Shown here: positions 1 through 11,720 of the stretch, piece after piece
Layout: every line of letters starts with the position of its first letter
Position numbering within the stretch: position 1 is the first letter of the stretch
Assembly (NCBI GenBank): GCA_900175165.2
Contig: FWWN02000364.1
Location: forward strand, 1 to 64,000
Direction of reading: 5' to 3'
DNA from: Rhizomucor pusillus
Taxonomy: Eukaryota > Mucoromycota > Mucoromycetes > Mucorales > Lichtheimiaceae
Length of the DNA stretch: 64,000 nucleotides
Notes under the pieces: model-generated
The model's database searches: none
What the model saw: the letters and a program-made list of their open reading frames with translations, nothing else
What the model was told of the DNA's origin: nothing
Position numbers and translations under genes: made by a program

Positions 1-185
1 CATGATCTAACCGTAAATCTGACTTGCGTTCGTTCTCCAGAGGCATGCTGGCCAACTGCTGTGCGCGGGAATTTATCATTTCAAGAGCATACTGCCCCTT
101 GTCAACGAGTAATCCATGGGGATCAGGCTTGCCATGCTCATCAACGACATTGCCTTGCCCATCTTCATAAGAAAAACCGATTGCT
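1..185 (-). CDS. 3'-side exon of an unidentified gene, runs off the left edge
   Basis: The minus strand is open from about 185 to 1, with ordinary protein composition (it contains EDGQGNVVDEHGKPDPHG and later QQLASMPLENERKSDL). An in-frame stop lies just upstream, and a plausible acceptor AG sits between it and the open stretch, so this looks like an internal or last exon whose remainder is outside the window. I do not recognise the family. The plus-strand frame over the same bases has a much less protein-like composition. Confidence 0.4.
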
Positions 186-291
186 CATTTCAAAGGTGTT
201 AAATATGGTAGGAAGGATAGATAGCCGGGCGCTGGAAAATCAGACGCATTTTATACAGTGCGACATGAGCTCAGGATTATGCGACATCTGA

Positions 292-848
292 ATTGTCAGC
301 ACGCGAAATCTATTTTTGAGAAAACGCGAATTTGCTTTTTGGGAAAGATGCGAGATCATTTTTCATTCAGGGGCGACATTATTTTCGGGAAAGGTGTATA
401 ATGATCTACAAAACTACATAGCTGTCTGTCTTATGTAGCTCCAAATTTCATCATTTTCACCATCACCATCGTTTGCTGAGCCCCTTTGTATGTATTTCGC
501 CACGAAAGGCTTAGCACCAACGATGAGATGCTTTATTCCATTTATGCATTTATTTACAACGAATTCAGGGAGAGGTTAGGTTAGGTTGGGTTAGATGTTG
601 TTGCGCGTTACGCTGGCGTTACTGAGGAGCTGCTGCTGCCGTTGCTGTCCAAGGGTCCCTCCATTGCTCCCGCAAATTCCGCGTCAACTTTCTACGTTTT
701 CGAAATAGCGACTGTAATCTGAGCAGCATGTATAATAGCAACGCTAATGTCAAGTAGAATAGGAGCGACTCTAATGTCATTGCCGGTCGCTCATGAAAGA
801 AGAAACTGGATCTTTATTCAATTAATCAAACATTTATGTACAACATGC
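292..848. other. intergenic region downstream of ValRS
   Basis: No convincing coding exon. It holds the degenerate TTAGG-like run at 574-594 and otherwise AT-rich spacer. It probably includes the 3' UTR of the valyl-tRNA synthetase gene on the minus strand. Confidence 0.5.
574..594 (+). repeat. short telomere-like GGTTAG run
   Basis: Seen: four tandem, imperfect GGTTAG-like units (the third is GGTTGG). It is too short and too degenerate to be called a telomere remnant. Confidence 0.3.
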
Positions 849-3800
849 TTATCTCCGCAAGACAGCCGCGTTGACGGCGCCCGTGTATTCCTTGTCAGCG
901 TGGGTCATGGCAAGCTCTGCACCGCTGACTTCAGCCTTTTGCGAAACGGTAACCTCAGTCATACCCTTTGCCAAAGTCTTGATAGCCAGTTTCTGAGAAT
1001 CCAAGAGCTCAACCAAGTCTGCGTCTGCAAGTTGGATGGCAATCTTGGCATCCTTCTTGATGTTGTGCTGTGTAGCCAAGCTACGAATAGCCTTGACAAC
1101 TTCAAAGATAGTATCAAACTCCTTTTCAGCCTTGCTATCGTTGTAGTAGGACTCTTCCTGAGGATATCGTGCCTTTACGATACTTTCGCAGTTGTCGCCA
1201 GGTCGTCGTCCCAGACGCTGGTATAATTCTTCAGTCACAAATGGCATGAAAGGATGCAGCAATTTAAGACCGGCTTCCAAGCAAGTGTACAGTGTGTTTT
1301 GTGCTGTCTGCTTCTGTTCAGCCATGTTCTCGTCCGTAGAGTCGCAAATAGGCTTGATGATTTCAATATACACATCACACAACTCGTACAACCAGAATTG
1401 GTAGACGGCATTAGTGGCTGCCATAAAGTTGCGTTCTTTCAAGGCTTGGTTTGTGTCGCGTGCCGCCTTGTTAAGTTTGGCGAGGATCCATTTATCAGCC
1501 AAGGACTCCTTGCCGCTGGGCTTAGCATCAGCCTTGGGCTTGAAATCGTTACCCAATTTCATCAAAGCGAAACGGGTAGCGTTCCAAAGTTTGTTACAGA
1601 ATTTGCGGTAGCCTTCAACGCGCAAGATATCCAAGTTGATGTCACGACCTCCAGTAGTGTATGCGCACAGTGCGAAGCGCAGAGCGTCTGTACCGCACTC
1701 GGGAATACCCTTGGGGTAATCGGCCTTCTGACCAGCCTTTGCCTTTTCAATCTCTCGAGGGTCAAGGTTGCCCTCGTACAACTTAGCGTGAAGACCTTCC
1801 AAGCCGATGCCCTCGATCACATCGACGGGATCGATAACGTTGCCCAGCGATTTCGACATCTTTCTACCGTGAGCGTCGCGGATCATGGCGTGGCAGAATA
1901 CTTCAGAGAACGGCACTTTTCCGGTCAACTTGATACCAAGCATGACCATACGTGCAACCCAGAAGAACAAGATATCCCAACCAGTTTCAAGCAAAGAAGT
2001 GGGGTAGAATTTCTCATAATCAGGAGTCTAAGGTGATAGAACAAAAAAATATTAGATACATGTATATTCGATCCGCTTGATCCCATGACATTACCTGATC
2101 GGGCCATCCCATCAAGGAGAATGGCCAGAGACCGGAAGAGAACCAAGTGTCCAGGACATCAGGATCTTGCTCCAAAGTGAACTTCTTACCAGGGAATTTA
2201 GCCTCAGCTTCAGCACGAGCAGCTTCCTCATCTTGACCGCTAACCCACTTGGAGTTGTCAGCGTAATCAAATACAGTCTCTCCTTCCAATTTCACAAAGT
2301 AGGCAGGAACACGGTGGCCCCACCATAATTGGCGAGAAATACACCAATCCTGGATATTGCCCAACCAGCGGAACCAGTCTCCTTCAGAGATCTTGGGAGC
2401 AATACGTAATTCTCCCTTGGTGACAGCTTCCATGGCAGCATCGGCCATAGACTTGCAGTTAACCCACCACTGAGGCTTCATAAGAGGCTCAATAACATCG
2501 CCGGATTTGCTGCAAACGGGCACAGTCATTGGGTTCTCCTTGACACCAATGAACAAGCCCTTGGCCTTCAAATCCTCGACGATCTGTCGACGGACGTGGA
2601 AACGCTTCATGCCCTTGTAAGGACCGGCAGCCTCGTTGAAGGTACCGTCATCGTTCAGGATGTTGATAAACTGCAAGTTGTGGCGTTTGCCGACTTCGTA
2701 ATCGTTGAAATCGTGAGCAGGTGTGATCTTGACAGCACCGGTACCGAAGCTCATATCAACTGCAATGTCATCAGTGACAATAGGAATGCGGCGATCCAAG
2801 AATGGATGGACAGCGAATTTGCCATGCAAATGCTTGTATCGTTCGTCGTTAGGATGAACAGCAATGGCAGTATCGCCCAACATTGTCTCGATACGTGTCG
2901 TAGCGACAACAATGCGCTCGCTGGTACCTTCAATCTCGTACGCAAATTCGTTCAAAACACCGAATTCGAATTTTTCGTTAGCGTCGTAGCCAGGGACAGT
3001 CATCAATGTGCGACCAGCCAGTTCTTTGCTTTCGACTTCAAGGTTAGAGAGTGCAGTGTTGAGGCGAACGCACCAGTTGACAAGACGGTTGGCGCGGTAA
3101 ATGACTCCCTCGCGATGCAAGCGAACAAAGGTTTCACGGACAGCCTTGGACAGTTTCTATATGGACACCTAGTCAGTTATTTCGCTTCATTATCGACCTA
3201 CACATGGTTAATTATACATACAGGATCCATGGTGAATGCAACTCTGTCCCAGTCGTACGAGGCACCTAGACGGTGAAATTGCTCGTAGATTCTGTCGCCG
3301 TATTTCTCCTTCCACTTCCAAACCTCAGCAACGAATGCTTCACGTCCGAGGTCATGGCGAGTCTTCTTTTGCTCGACCCACAATTTCTTCTCGACGACGG
3401 ACTGGCAAGAAATACCAGCGTGATCGGTACCAGGATTGAAAAGAACAGTCTTGCCAAGCATACGGTTCCTATTCGTAATTTCACGTCAGAATAAATTGCG
3501 AATATCTTTAAAAATGACTCTGTCACTTGCCATCGAACCAAGGTATCCTGGATAGCAACGGTCAATGCGTGTCCAATATGCAGAGATCCAGTAACATTTG
3601 GTGGTGGAGCAGGAACGACGAAAAGACCTTCGGGCTTAACCTTGCCATCCTCTGTCAATTCCGGAGAGAAGTAGCCTTGCTTAACCCACCAATGATACCA
3701 TGCAGATTCGACGGCGCGGGGATCGTAGGCGCTTGCCATGGGCTCAGACATATCTAATCCACGGATCAGAGTTAGATCCCTTAGATATCAAATCGAATAC

Positions 3801-4191
3801 TCTTTATAGTTACCCTTCTTCTCGCCCTTGGGTGTCTTGTTGACAAAAACAGTCTTTTCAGCAGCCTGCTTAGCAGCCTTCTTCTTCTTCTTTTCAGAGT
3901 TCTCGCCAGCGGCTGCAGCTTGCTTCTTTTGCTCCTCAAGCTGTGTGCGAAATAAGTTGTTGAATATGAGTCAAACGAACCACCCAAAGGGACATGACAA
4001 CAATGTTCAGAGCATTGCTGTTCAAAGTATACCTTGGCTTGCTTTGCAGCAAACTTGGCAAGCTTCGCACGGCGCTTTTCTTCGTTTTTGGCTTCGTTTT
4101 TAGCCTTTTTGGCAGCAGCGGCCGCGGCAGCAGCTGCGTCTGCATCAGTTGCCGGCGCTTGCGTGAGGGTTGTCGTCTTGTCTTCTGCCAT
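849..4191 (-). CDS. VAS1: valyl-tRNA synthetase, cytosolic (possibly also mitochondrial)
   Basis: Class I aminoacyl-tRNA synthetase that charges tRNA-Val. Six exons join in frame to 998 residues: 4033-4191, 3814-3940, 3531-3753, 3222-3468, 2095-3156, 849-2027. Seen in order: an Ala/Lys-rich N-terminal extension (about residues 1-95), the HIGH motif in SLHIGHALT, the editing region ([13 protein letters not shown]), [23 protein letters not shown], the KMSKS motif in [10 protein letters not shown], then the anticodon-binding region. Length and order match eukaryotic ValRS. The intron between exons 3 and 4 has a GC donor (GCAAGT), which is required to keep RWNRMLGK in frame. In yeast one gene makes both the cytosolic and mitochondrial enzymes. 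The extension begins MAEDKTTTL, which is not an obvious targeting signal; an upstream alternative start was not resolved. Confidence 0.95.
3469..3530 (-). other. GC-AG intron in the ValRS gene
   Basis: Donor GCAAGT after ATG and acceptor ATAG. A GT donor 3 bases further on shifts the frame, whereas the GC donor gives the conserved [10 protein letters not shown] and continues 252 complete codons to the next junction. Confidence 0.85.
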
Positions 4192-4485
4192 TGCGGTGCA
4201 AGATTCGAGCCGTTGGGAGCCCGCTGCCTACGATTTTGAACATGATTTGACTCACCCTCGGTCGAACCAAGCCACCTCCTGAATTGGGTCAATGGATGGT
4301 GCCTGGGAATTCAATGCCAATTGTGGCATGAGCAAAAATTGCATGAATCTCGGGTTCTGTAGGCGTAATTCCAGTTTATTGCATATACATGTGAAAAATG
4401 ATAAAAATGACTACAAGCTTGTTGCTAACATGAGCTACTTGGCTAAAGAGAATATGGTTAACTTCTCTGTAATATTGACAACGTT

Positions 4486-7376
4486 CTAAACTAATGAGTA
4501 ACTCTCTCTCTTACCAAACTGTAGATCCCAAGTATTCAAGATCTTGTGCCGCAAAACTTGCTGTACAGTCATGCCAGGTGTACCATAAGTCATTGGCGAT
4601 AAAAAGATAAACATGGCCGCTTGACATAGCAATATTAAAGTAGCGACAGCAACAGACACTGCAGACGGATGTGCTGCCATGGGAATTACAGGATGAGGCG
4701 GATACTTGTTTGCAGGACGGTTGCTTAAATCCGATACCGGTGAATCGATGCCATCGATAAACACGAACTGGAAAATAGCACCTAGCAATAGATAGTTGCA
4801 TGTAGCCGCTGGAAGATAATGGTGCAAAAACAATGATCGACCCATAGCAAAGAAAGGTAAGTAATGGCATAGCCAGAGAGTGATGAAGAAACCTCCAGAG
4901 CTTATCAACCGATGTCTAATCGCTGTAAAAAGCCTTGTCAGAGCATCTCTAAACTGAAAAAAAAAATGCACACATCTTACGTTCATCAATTGGTTCAATT
5001 CCACGTCTTCGCGCCAAGAGGTCTGCAAGCATGATTCCTGCATATACAGCAATTCCACCTACAGACAGCCACCATCCAAAGACATTGCCGGTCATGTAGA
5101 TTTGCTCTCGCGTCTCATTTTTGGACCAGTACGAAATACCACGGGTTAGGAACGGCCATGTAATTGGTGTCGATTGGTACGGATGAGGTTTTGTGAGTCC
5201 TGCATTGTGGCTCAACATACGACCCTGCAACTCGAAAAACTTGAAAATAAACGGAATCTTCTTGATTTCCTTCTTCTTATTCATGTTGATCTCTGTGGCT
5301 ATTTAAAATAAACAGGCTTAAGCATCGATGATGTTTTCTGTCACTTTATCTATATATCACCCTTACCATTGAGACCTTTAATTTCGGTAGCTACCCAGTA
5401 GTTTGTTCGATCGAGAGTATTCTTGTTGCCATTTACATCCTGCTGACCAAGAGCCCAGTCCGGCAGAGCTTTCTTGTGGGTCCATACTGCGACTTTGGTG
5501 TCCATATGCAGTAATCGTACTGATTTCATGTACGTCGACCAGATATTTCCATTGTTGTGATCATCCAAAAGGAGCTGGAAAAGAGTTTCATTGTATCGTA
5601 CACCTGGTGCAACGGTTGTAATTTCTTCATTGGTCGATAATATTGGCGATGCAACATCATGCGTTAAAAGGATGGTGCCGGTTGCGATATGTTCAAGGCG
5701 TATAACGTCTCCATGGTGCACAGGAACTTTTTCTCCTTCTTCCACTGGTTTCGTTGGCAAAACTCGCCAGTAGCAGTTTTCATCAATGTGATGAACGCCA
5801 GTAACTTGTTGCCCTATCGTATGATCCAAATTAGAGAAAGGTATATCTTGGAGTAGTTCCGCACCGGTTGATACCTTGGCTGCTAATGCGGCCATCATCG
5901 TATCTTAGAGGATATTTGAGATCATGCGAATGAAGATACACTTCTGTACCCTTATGTTGCAACAAAATCTCGTCGTAGTAATGAATATCTGCAGTTAAAA
6001 TATTATATGAGCATAATTTCTTGGTCCACTTTTGAATCCGTCTTACCCAACGACTTCATTTTGATAGCACTGTTCTTCAGAGTCTCCTGGAATCCAGCAC
6101 TCATAAATGTATCTCCAGGTCCAGATTCATTCAGGACAGCAAAGTGAACATAAAACCAGAAAAGATAAACACTGATTGGAACCACGATTAAACCAAATGC
6201 TCGAGCATTGAAATGGTTCATAAATTGACGCTACGAAAACAGTTAGAATTCATAATAACAAACAATGAAGGGACTCCCAATTTGACAGTTACCATAGTCA
6301 GACCTTGGCGTATATCCATAAGATCCCAGAGATCGAATATAACACAAATACCAACGGCTGTGACAACGAACAGGCCCACCAATTTGACGCTGATCTCGGT
6401 TGGATTTAGTAACCATCAACCAACAGCGGTTTAATCCATTCTTACCTGACGGTAAACGCCATTGTTACTCCAGTCGCAATCAACCAAGTCCACCATGACT
6501 GTGAAAAAGGTCTATGAAGAATAGTTAAAACCATTATGCCTTTTTGCACATTTGTATTCATGGTCATACTCGTATCTCAATTTTCGAAACTTGATATAGC
6601 AATATACAGTGGATAGCATGTAAAAGATAAGCATGCTATCCAGCATAATAAGTCTGTTCTGAGCAACCATAGCATTATCTAATGATATGTCAACCTCTGT
6701 GATTTAACGTGCCAGGAATCAACCATTACACGTACCCAGTACATACATGCAGGCGGTCAATATACATGTCAGAAGCGAATAGCCTGACTCGCGCATGATA
6801 CTGTAGATCAACATTACAGAGAGTACATTCAACGTTGCCGGAAGCGCTCTGAGTCCGATGTAAGGGACATTGTTCTCAATGTAATCATCTCCAATATTTC
6901 CAAAATCGAAATGTCCGTCGTAACCGAGCAACCAGCCAGCTGCAGCCAACATCAGTTTCGCAAGTGGAGGGTGCACGTCAAAGAAATATGTGCGATTCAA
7001 GTAGTAGCCAGCAAACTTGCCAAAGTGGACTTCATCGAAACTGACATATGTTCGATCTTAGTGCCAAGCCGTCAAGCGTGAATTTCATGCACATACACTA
7101 CTTCCGCTGGATACCATATCTTATAGAAGGTTGTGAATGCTCCAAGCAAAGATACGGCCACTAGAGCTACGCGATGACGCGGGTCATTGGCTTTGAAGCG
7201 GACTGATCGCCACAAGTCCTAAAAGCTTGCGTGATGAGCTAAGAACGTCCTTTATGCAGTGGTGTGTTTTAGGCGTGTAATAGTACCTTCTTTTTGTCCT
7301 CAATACCAGAAGCTTTCAGTCCCTCGCCGTAAGCAGGAGAATCAGCACGCCGCCTCCTCAACTGCGGATCAGTCAT
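4486..7376 (-). CDS. PMT4: dolichyl-phosphate-mannose protein O-mannosyltransferase, Pmt4 type
   Basis: Multi-pass ER membrane enzyme that transfers mannose from Dol-P-Man to Ser/Thr of secreted and membrane proteins. Eleven exons join in frame to 762 residues: 7287-7376, 7097-7218, 6736-7040, 6570-6678, 6446-6511, 6293-6389, 6047-6230, 5875-5988, 5367-5813, 4981-5298, 4486-4922. Seen: the luminal loop motif FFDVHPPLAKL, the LDNAMVAQNR segment, a MIR-domain region including HSHDLKYPLRYDDGRISSQG and QQVTG, and several hydrophobic membrane segments toward the C-terminus ending in WDLQFGKRESYSLV. The YDDGRISSQGQQVTG stretch is typical of Pmt4 rather than Pmt1/2, so the subfamily call is fairly safe. 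It shares a short divergent promoter with the PRP4 gene. Confidence 0.92.
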
Positions 7377-7536
7377 TTAAACTGTCAGGTAATGCAGAAG
7401 GACACCAGTGGAAAGGTGGAAACAAAGGAAGCTGGGTCGATTTGATGCCTTATATTTGCTGAGTTCAAAGGAGTGACAGTGCGCGCGTGTGCCGGACGGA
7501 CGGACGGAAAAGCACTACTCTTGATTCACAAGCCAA
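7377..7536. promoter_or_regulatory. divergent promoter between PMT4 and PRP4
   Basis: Only 160 bases separate the two start codons, so both genes must start transcription from here. No TATA box is obvious; a GGACGGACGGACGG run lies just upstream of the PRP4 start. Confidence 0.55.
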
Positions 7537-9589
7537 ATGAGCAGCAGCAGGGAACCATCCGTCTCCAAATTGAAAGCAAAACCTCGGGTACATTTCGGCT
7601 CGCTAGAGGAGCAGGAATCTGTTAAACGCCTCAAAACAACTGATGCCAGTTTGACGAACGAGCCTAGTGGAGGGATCGATCTAGAAGCACTTGGTACGTC
7701 TTTTAGGCCGATCAACTTTATTGATGACTTGCACTCTGAAAAAGAAACTCTGTTGCAGTTGAAGCAGGCGATTATAACTTGTCTGAATCAGCTATACGAG
7801 CGCGGGCAGCAGATCGCGAGATCCTTCAGGAGTTTGAACGACGAAAACGGGCGCGCCAAATTGCAGTTCCTACAGACGACACACGTGTGCGTCTTCGACT
7901 ACGAGAACTTGGAGAGCCTCAGTGTCTTTTCGGTGAAGGAGTAAGCTCATGGATATCTCACGTTTTAGCCGAAAGTACACGATAATTTACCTATTCAATT
8001 AGCCTGATGATCGACGAGAACGTCTCCGATATCTGTTATCAATTCAAGATAATGTCCAGGCAGAGACAGAAAGCGAGGAAGAGAGCGAGGAAGAGGAGGA
8101 GGTAAGAGCTGTACTATTGAAAGCGACGAATTCACCCTTATAAGAGATCTATGGCATGTAGAAAGAAGAAGAGTTCTTCACACTCGGCTCAGAGCAGCTG
8201 TTAGCAGCTCGAAGATGGATCACAACTTATTCTCTACCTAGGTATATTAACAGTTATATGTTAATACTGCTACTTGATTTAACGCAAACAAAATTTAGAG
8301 CCAAAAAGCGAATAGAGAAACAACGAGCAGAACAAGAAGTACCATTGGCAGTGGTTAAAGCATCGCGGAAAGAGTTGCATTCAAGATTAAAGGCAAGTAT
8401 AACCATCAATACATCTTGCTTTGCTTTAAAAACGAATTATTTCGCTAAGTCTATCATTTAGGGTTATACTGTTTGGTCGTCGCAGATCGTGGATGAGCGT
8501 CCTGTTGCTCAATGCGCATTCAGTCCTGACTCCTCCATGCTTGTGACGGGTGCTTGGTCTGGAAATTGCAAACTATGGTCGATACCACAATGTGAGCAGA
8601 TAATGACATTCAAAGGCCATACAGATAGAATCGGTGGTATTGCTTTCCATCCACAATCTACAATCAATCTAGAAAAGAGTGTTTTGAACTTCGCCACAGG
8701 TGGTGCAGATACCTCCATCCACCTCTGGAGTTTAGACGAGTAAGCAAAATACTGGAAAAGCTAGTAAATGAAGACGTATTAATCTGAAAATAATAGGGAC
8801 ACCCCTTTGTCTACATTAAAAGGACACTTGCGAAGGGTATCACGCATAGCATTTCATCCGTCCGGAAGATATCTGGCGAGTGCTGGTTTTGACGGCACAT
8901 GGAGATTATGGGATGTGGACACCTGTCAGGAGCTCTTGCTGCAGGAAGGTCATACTCGGGAGGTGTACGCTGTCGCTTTCCAATGCGATGGAAGTCTAGT
9001 GGCGAGTGGGTAGGTTACATGAGGTTTAACCTATTTCATTGCTTTCGATACTAATGACAATCTGGCAAAGTGGGCTTGACTCTATCGGTCGCGTCTGGGA
9101 TACCCGCACAGGTAGATCGGCAATGACATTGGAGGGTCACATCAAAGATATTCTCGGTCTTGATTGGTCACCAAATGGCTATCATCTTGCGTCAGCCAGC
9201 GCTGACAATACTGTAAAGATATGGGATATGCGAGCTTTGCGTAATATCTACACGATTTCAGCTCATCAATCGCTTGTATCGGACGTGAAATATGCCAAAT
9301 CCGCGCCTGATGGCTCAGTGATGGAAGGAGGACATTATCTTGCTACAGCTGGTTACGATGGCTGTGTCAAAACCTGGTCTGGAGATGATTTCCGCTTGAT
9401 CAAGAGTATGGAAGGGCATGAAGGAAAGGCAATGGGAGTGGATATATCTCAAGGTAAGACAAGATCGAATATTACGATGATGGGCGATTCTGAATAGTTG
9501 TTTTCCTACCTTTAGACGGGCGATTTATTGCATCCACTGGTTTCGACAGAACGTTCAAGTTATGGGCAGATGAGAACTTAATTTTGTAA
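7537..9589 (+). CDS. PRP4: U4/U6 snRNP protein Prp4 (PRPF4), WD40 spliceosome component
   Basis: Component of the U4/U6.U5 tri-snRNP that works with Prp3 in pre-mRNA splicing in the nucleus. Exons: 7537-7693, 7759-7940, 8003-8101, 8162-8241, 8299-8392, 8462-8739, then three or four further exons to the TAA at 9589. Seen: an SFM-type splicing-factor motif ([16 protein letters not shown] followed by [12 protein letters not shown]), a Glu-rich linker, and then a run of WD40 repeats with GH...WD signatures ([55 protein letters not shown]), ending [15 protein letters not shown]. Order and size match PRPF4. One intron (8393-8461) has a GC donor. Confidence 0.93.
8393..8461 (+). other. GC-AG intron in the PRP4 gene
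   Basis: Donor GCAAGT after AAG and acceptor TTTAG. Using the nearby GTATAA donor instead puts a stop codon in the next exon, while the GC donor gives the continuous [18 protein letters not shown] reading frame. Confidence 0.85.
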
Positions 9590-10287
9590 AGGCAATAAAC
9601 CTCCATCTGCTGTATCTTTACTACTGTAACTTGGGCTGAATTGCGTGATCTGGAAAATATTTTACATGAAATATACACCGAAAAAAATGGAATATAGACA
9701 GAGAAACGCGAGCTGGTTAGTGTACAGTACAATATCTGCTTCGAGTTGTCGTCGATCATCCCTTATGTACCTGCAGACATTTCAAGGAATATAATCATAT
9801 AAACTTGTCCTACGACAAGAACATATGTATGTGAGTATATATGAACTACATTGCACAGAGCTCAAGAGGGCTTTCAAGGTCGTACCAATCACTGACGCGC
9901 GGCGGTTCCATTCATTTCTCTTTTAATCACGCTCGTGGACAGATATGAATTAATTTGGCAGCCACGGTGCCTGGAACGTTTCCGCGTAACACTTCCTGCG
10001 ACACCTAGAAGGATAATGAAAGTTTTAAAACGCAATAACAAGCAAAACGCGTTGGTTAGAGATGGAGCTCCCATGGAATAAGTCGACAAAAGCCAAAAAA
10101 GCGTGTATAATTAGAAAACTGTGCCTTGAGTATATGCTTTAATCGAGCGTCTTCCGTCGTCGGATAGTTAGTACTCTTCTCCGTCGTGCTTTTTTTTGTT
10201 CCCCCCCGGGGCCATTCGATCATCCGCCTTTCTTTTCCTTATTTCTTCACGCTATACTTCTCTTGACACCGCAGAAGGTCAAGTACT
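9590..10287. other. intergenic region between PRP4 and the SLC35F6-like gene
   Basis: No supported gene. The part nearest the next gene (about 10190-10265) is pyrimidine-rich and probably belongs to its promoter or 5' UTR; the left part is AT-rich and probably carries the PRP4 3' UTR. Confidence 0.5.
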
Positions 10288-11603
10288 ATGGGCGCTGTGT
10301 ATACCCTATTCTTAACGCTCGGTCTTTTGGCAACCGGTGAGTGCTTCGCAGTTCCTCTCTGTTACTCGAAAGTTTCTTACGTGCTTATCACGTTCCTCTA
10401 GGCGTTTCCATACCACTGATTCTCGCATTCCAAAATCACCAGCCTGTCAATCAGTCGACGAATGACCCTCCCGAATATTTTACACACCCTTTACTTCAGA
10501 CTGCTATGATATTTTTGGGCGAAATAGCGTGTATTCTAGTAATCCAGTTGGCGAGCAAAGCGCCCTCGCTGCTGGACCGATCTATGCTTCAAGTCGTTGC
10601 TCCGCAACAGCCGCAGCAGCATGAACAGCTTCAACAGCAGCAACAGCAAGGATATGGGGACCATCCGGACTGGACCGCGGCAGCTACGCATACCAGCAAG
10701 TGGTCCTTGTTCTGGTTTATCGTGCCGAGTGCATGTGACTTGATCGCGACAACGGTATGTTCCTATGCGTATGCACGCAAGCAAGATGCTCCAAACACAA
10801 CATTGACACATTATATTTTTTTTTTTTTTTTGTGAACAGCTCATGAACTTGGGCCTGATTTACAGCACTCCATCTATCTTCCAAATGGTGCGTAGCAGCA
10901 TTGTCGGTTTCTCTGCCATTTTCAGCTTGATCTTTCTGTCGCGCCGTTTCCTGGGCCACGAGTGGGGAGCCGTGGCAGCCATCTTGCTCGGCACTACCCT
11001 GGTCTGTATGCAGGATGAGTGGGTAGGACCAGCCTATCTCTGTGTCGCACAGCTGTTTGTAGCTGGTCAATTTGTACTTGAAGAGTACTTGATGGACAGA
11101 TACCGGCTAGATCCTGTCAAAGCAATGGGCGTCGAAGGAGCATTCGGTACAGCCTTGCTTGTTGTTACCGTCGCCATGGCGGCTCTCTTAGACGTGGCGG
11201 ATATCAGAGCAGGATTCATTCAAATGATAGATAACTATGTGTTGTGGCATTCGGCTATTGTGCTCGCCCTGATGGTTGCTCTTTTCAACTTCTTTGGGCT
11301 GGCGGTAAGCACTTCTGTCGGAGTGCCTGGTCGGAGCGTCATCGATGCATTGAGGTAACGTTGCACTTGTCTCTGACGAAACGTTGAGAGCTACAGAACT
11401 CACTCAACCCTTTTCGACACAGAACTGTTCTGATTTGGGTCATCGCTATTCACTACGGCTGGGACGCTTTCTCCTGGGTGCAGTTGGTTGGATTCATCGT
11501 ATTGGTGTTAGGTGTCTTTGCCTTCAACGGTGTATTTTCGTGGGTCTGGCATCATGCAGGCGGTCATGCACAGAATGGCGAGTCTGCTCCTCTTTTGTCG
11601 TAA
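10288..11603 (+). CDS. SLC35F6-like drug/metabolite-superfamily membrane transporter
   Basis: Four exons (10288-10336, 10402-10754, 10840-11354, 11423-11603) join to 365 residues. Seen: a hydrophobic N-terminus (YTLFLTLGLLATG), THPLLQTAMIFLGEIACI, a Gln-rich cytosolic-type loop (a run of Q broken by P, H, E and L), DLIATTLMNLGLIYSTPSIFQMVRSS, about ten hydrophobic segments in total and a short polar tail. The HP-LQ...FLGE...C motif and STP.FQM pattern match SLC35F6/C2orf18-type members of the EamA/nucleotide-sugar transporter group. The substrate cannot be read from sequence. The third intron ends in an unusually long T-tract (10816-10833) before its acceptor. The Gln insertion is not part of the usual family. 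Confidence 0.75.
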
Positions 11604-11720
11604 TTTTTACAGCAATTCAACAGATGTAGAAATATTGCTTAACAAGGAAAAATTGATATGGTTGTAAGAAAAAATACTTATTTACATGACTTTGTTGAGA
11701 CCTAGAAGACTGCTATCGAA

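Noticed and set aside
747..2036. Plus-strand frames (159 and 260 codons) over the ValRS gene
   Set aside because: They are antisense shadows of the ValRS exons, which have clear motifs and splice continuity.
2596..3276. 226-codon plus-strand frame
   Set aside because: Antisense shadow of ValRS exon 5; composition not protein-like and no known domain.
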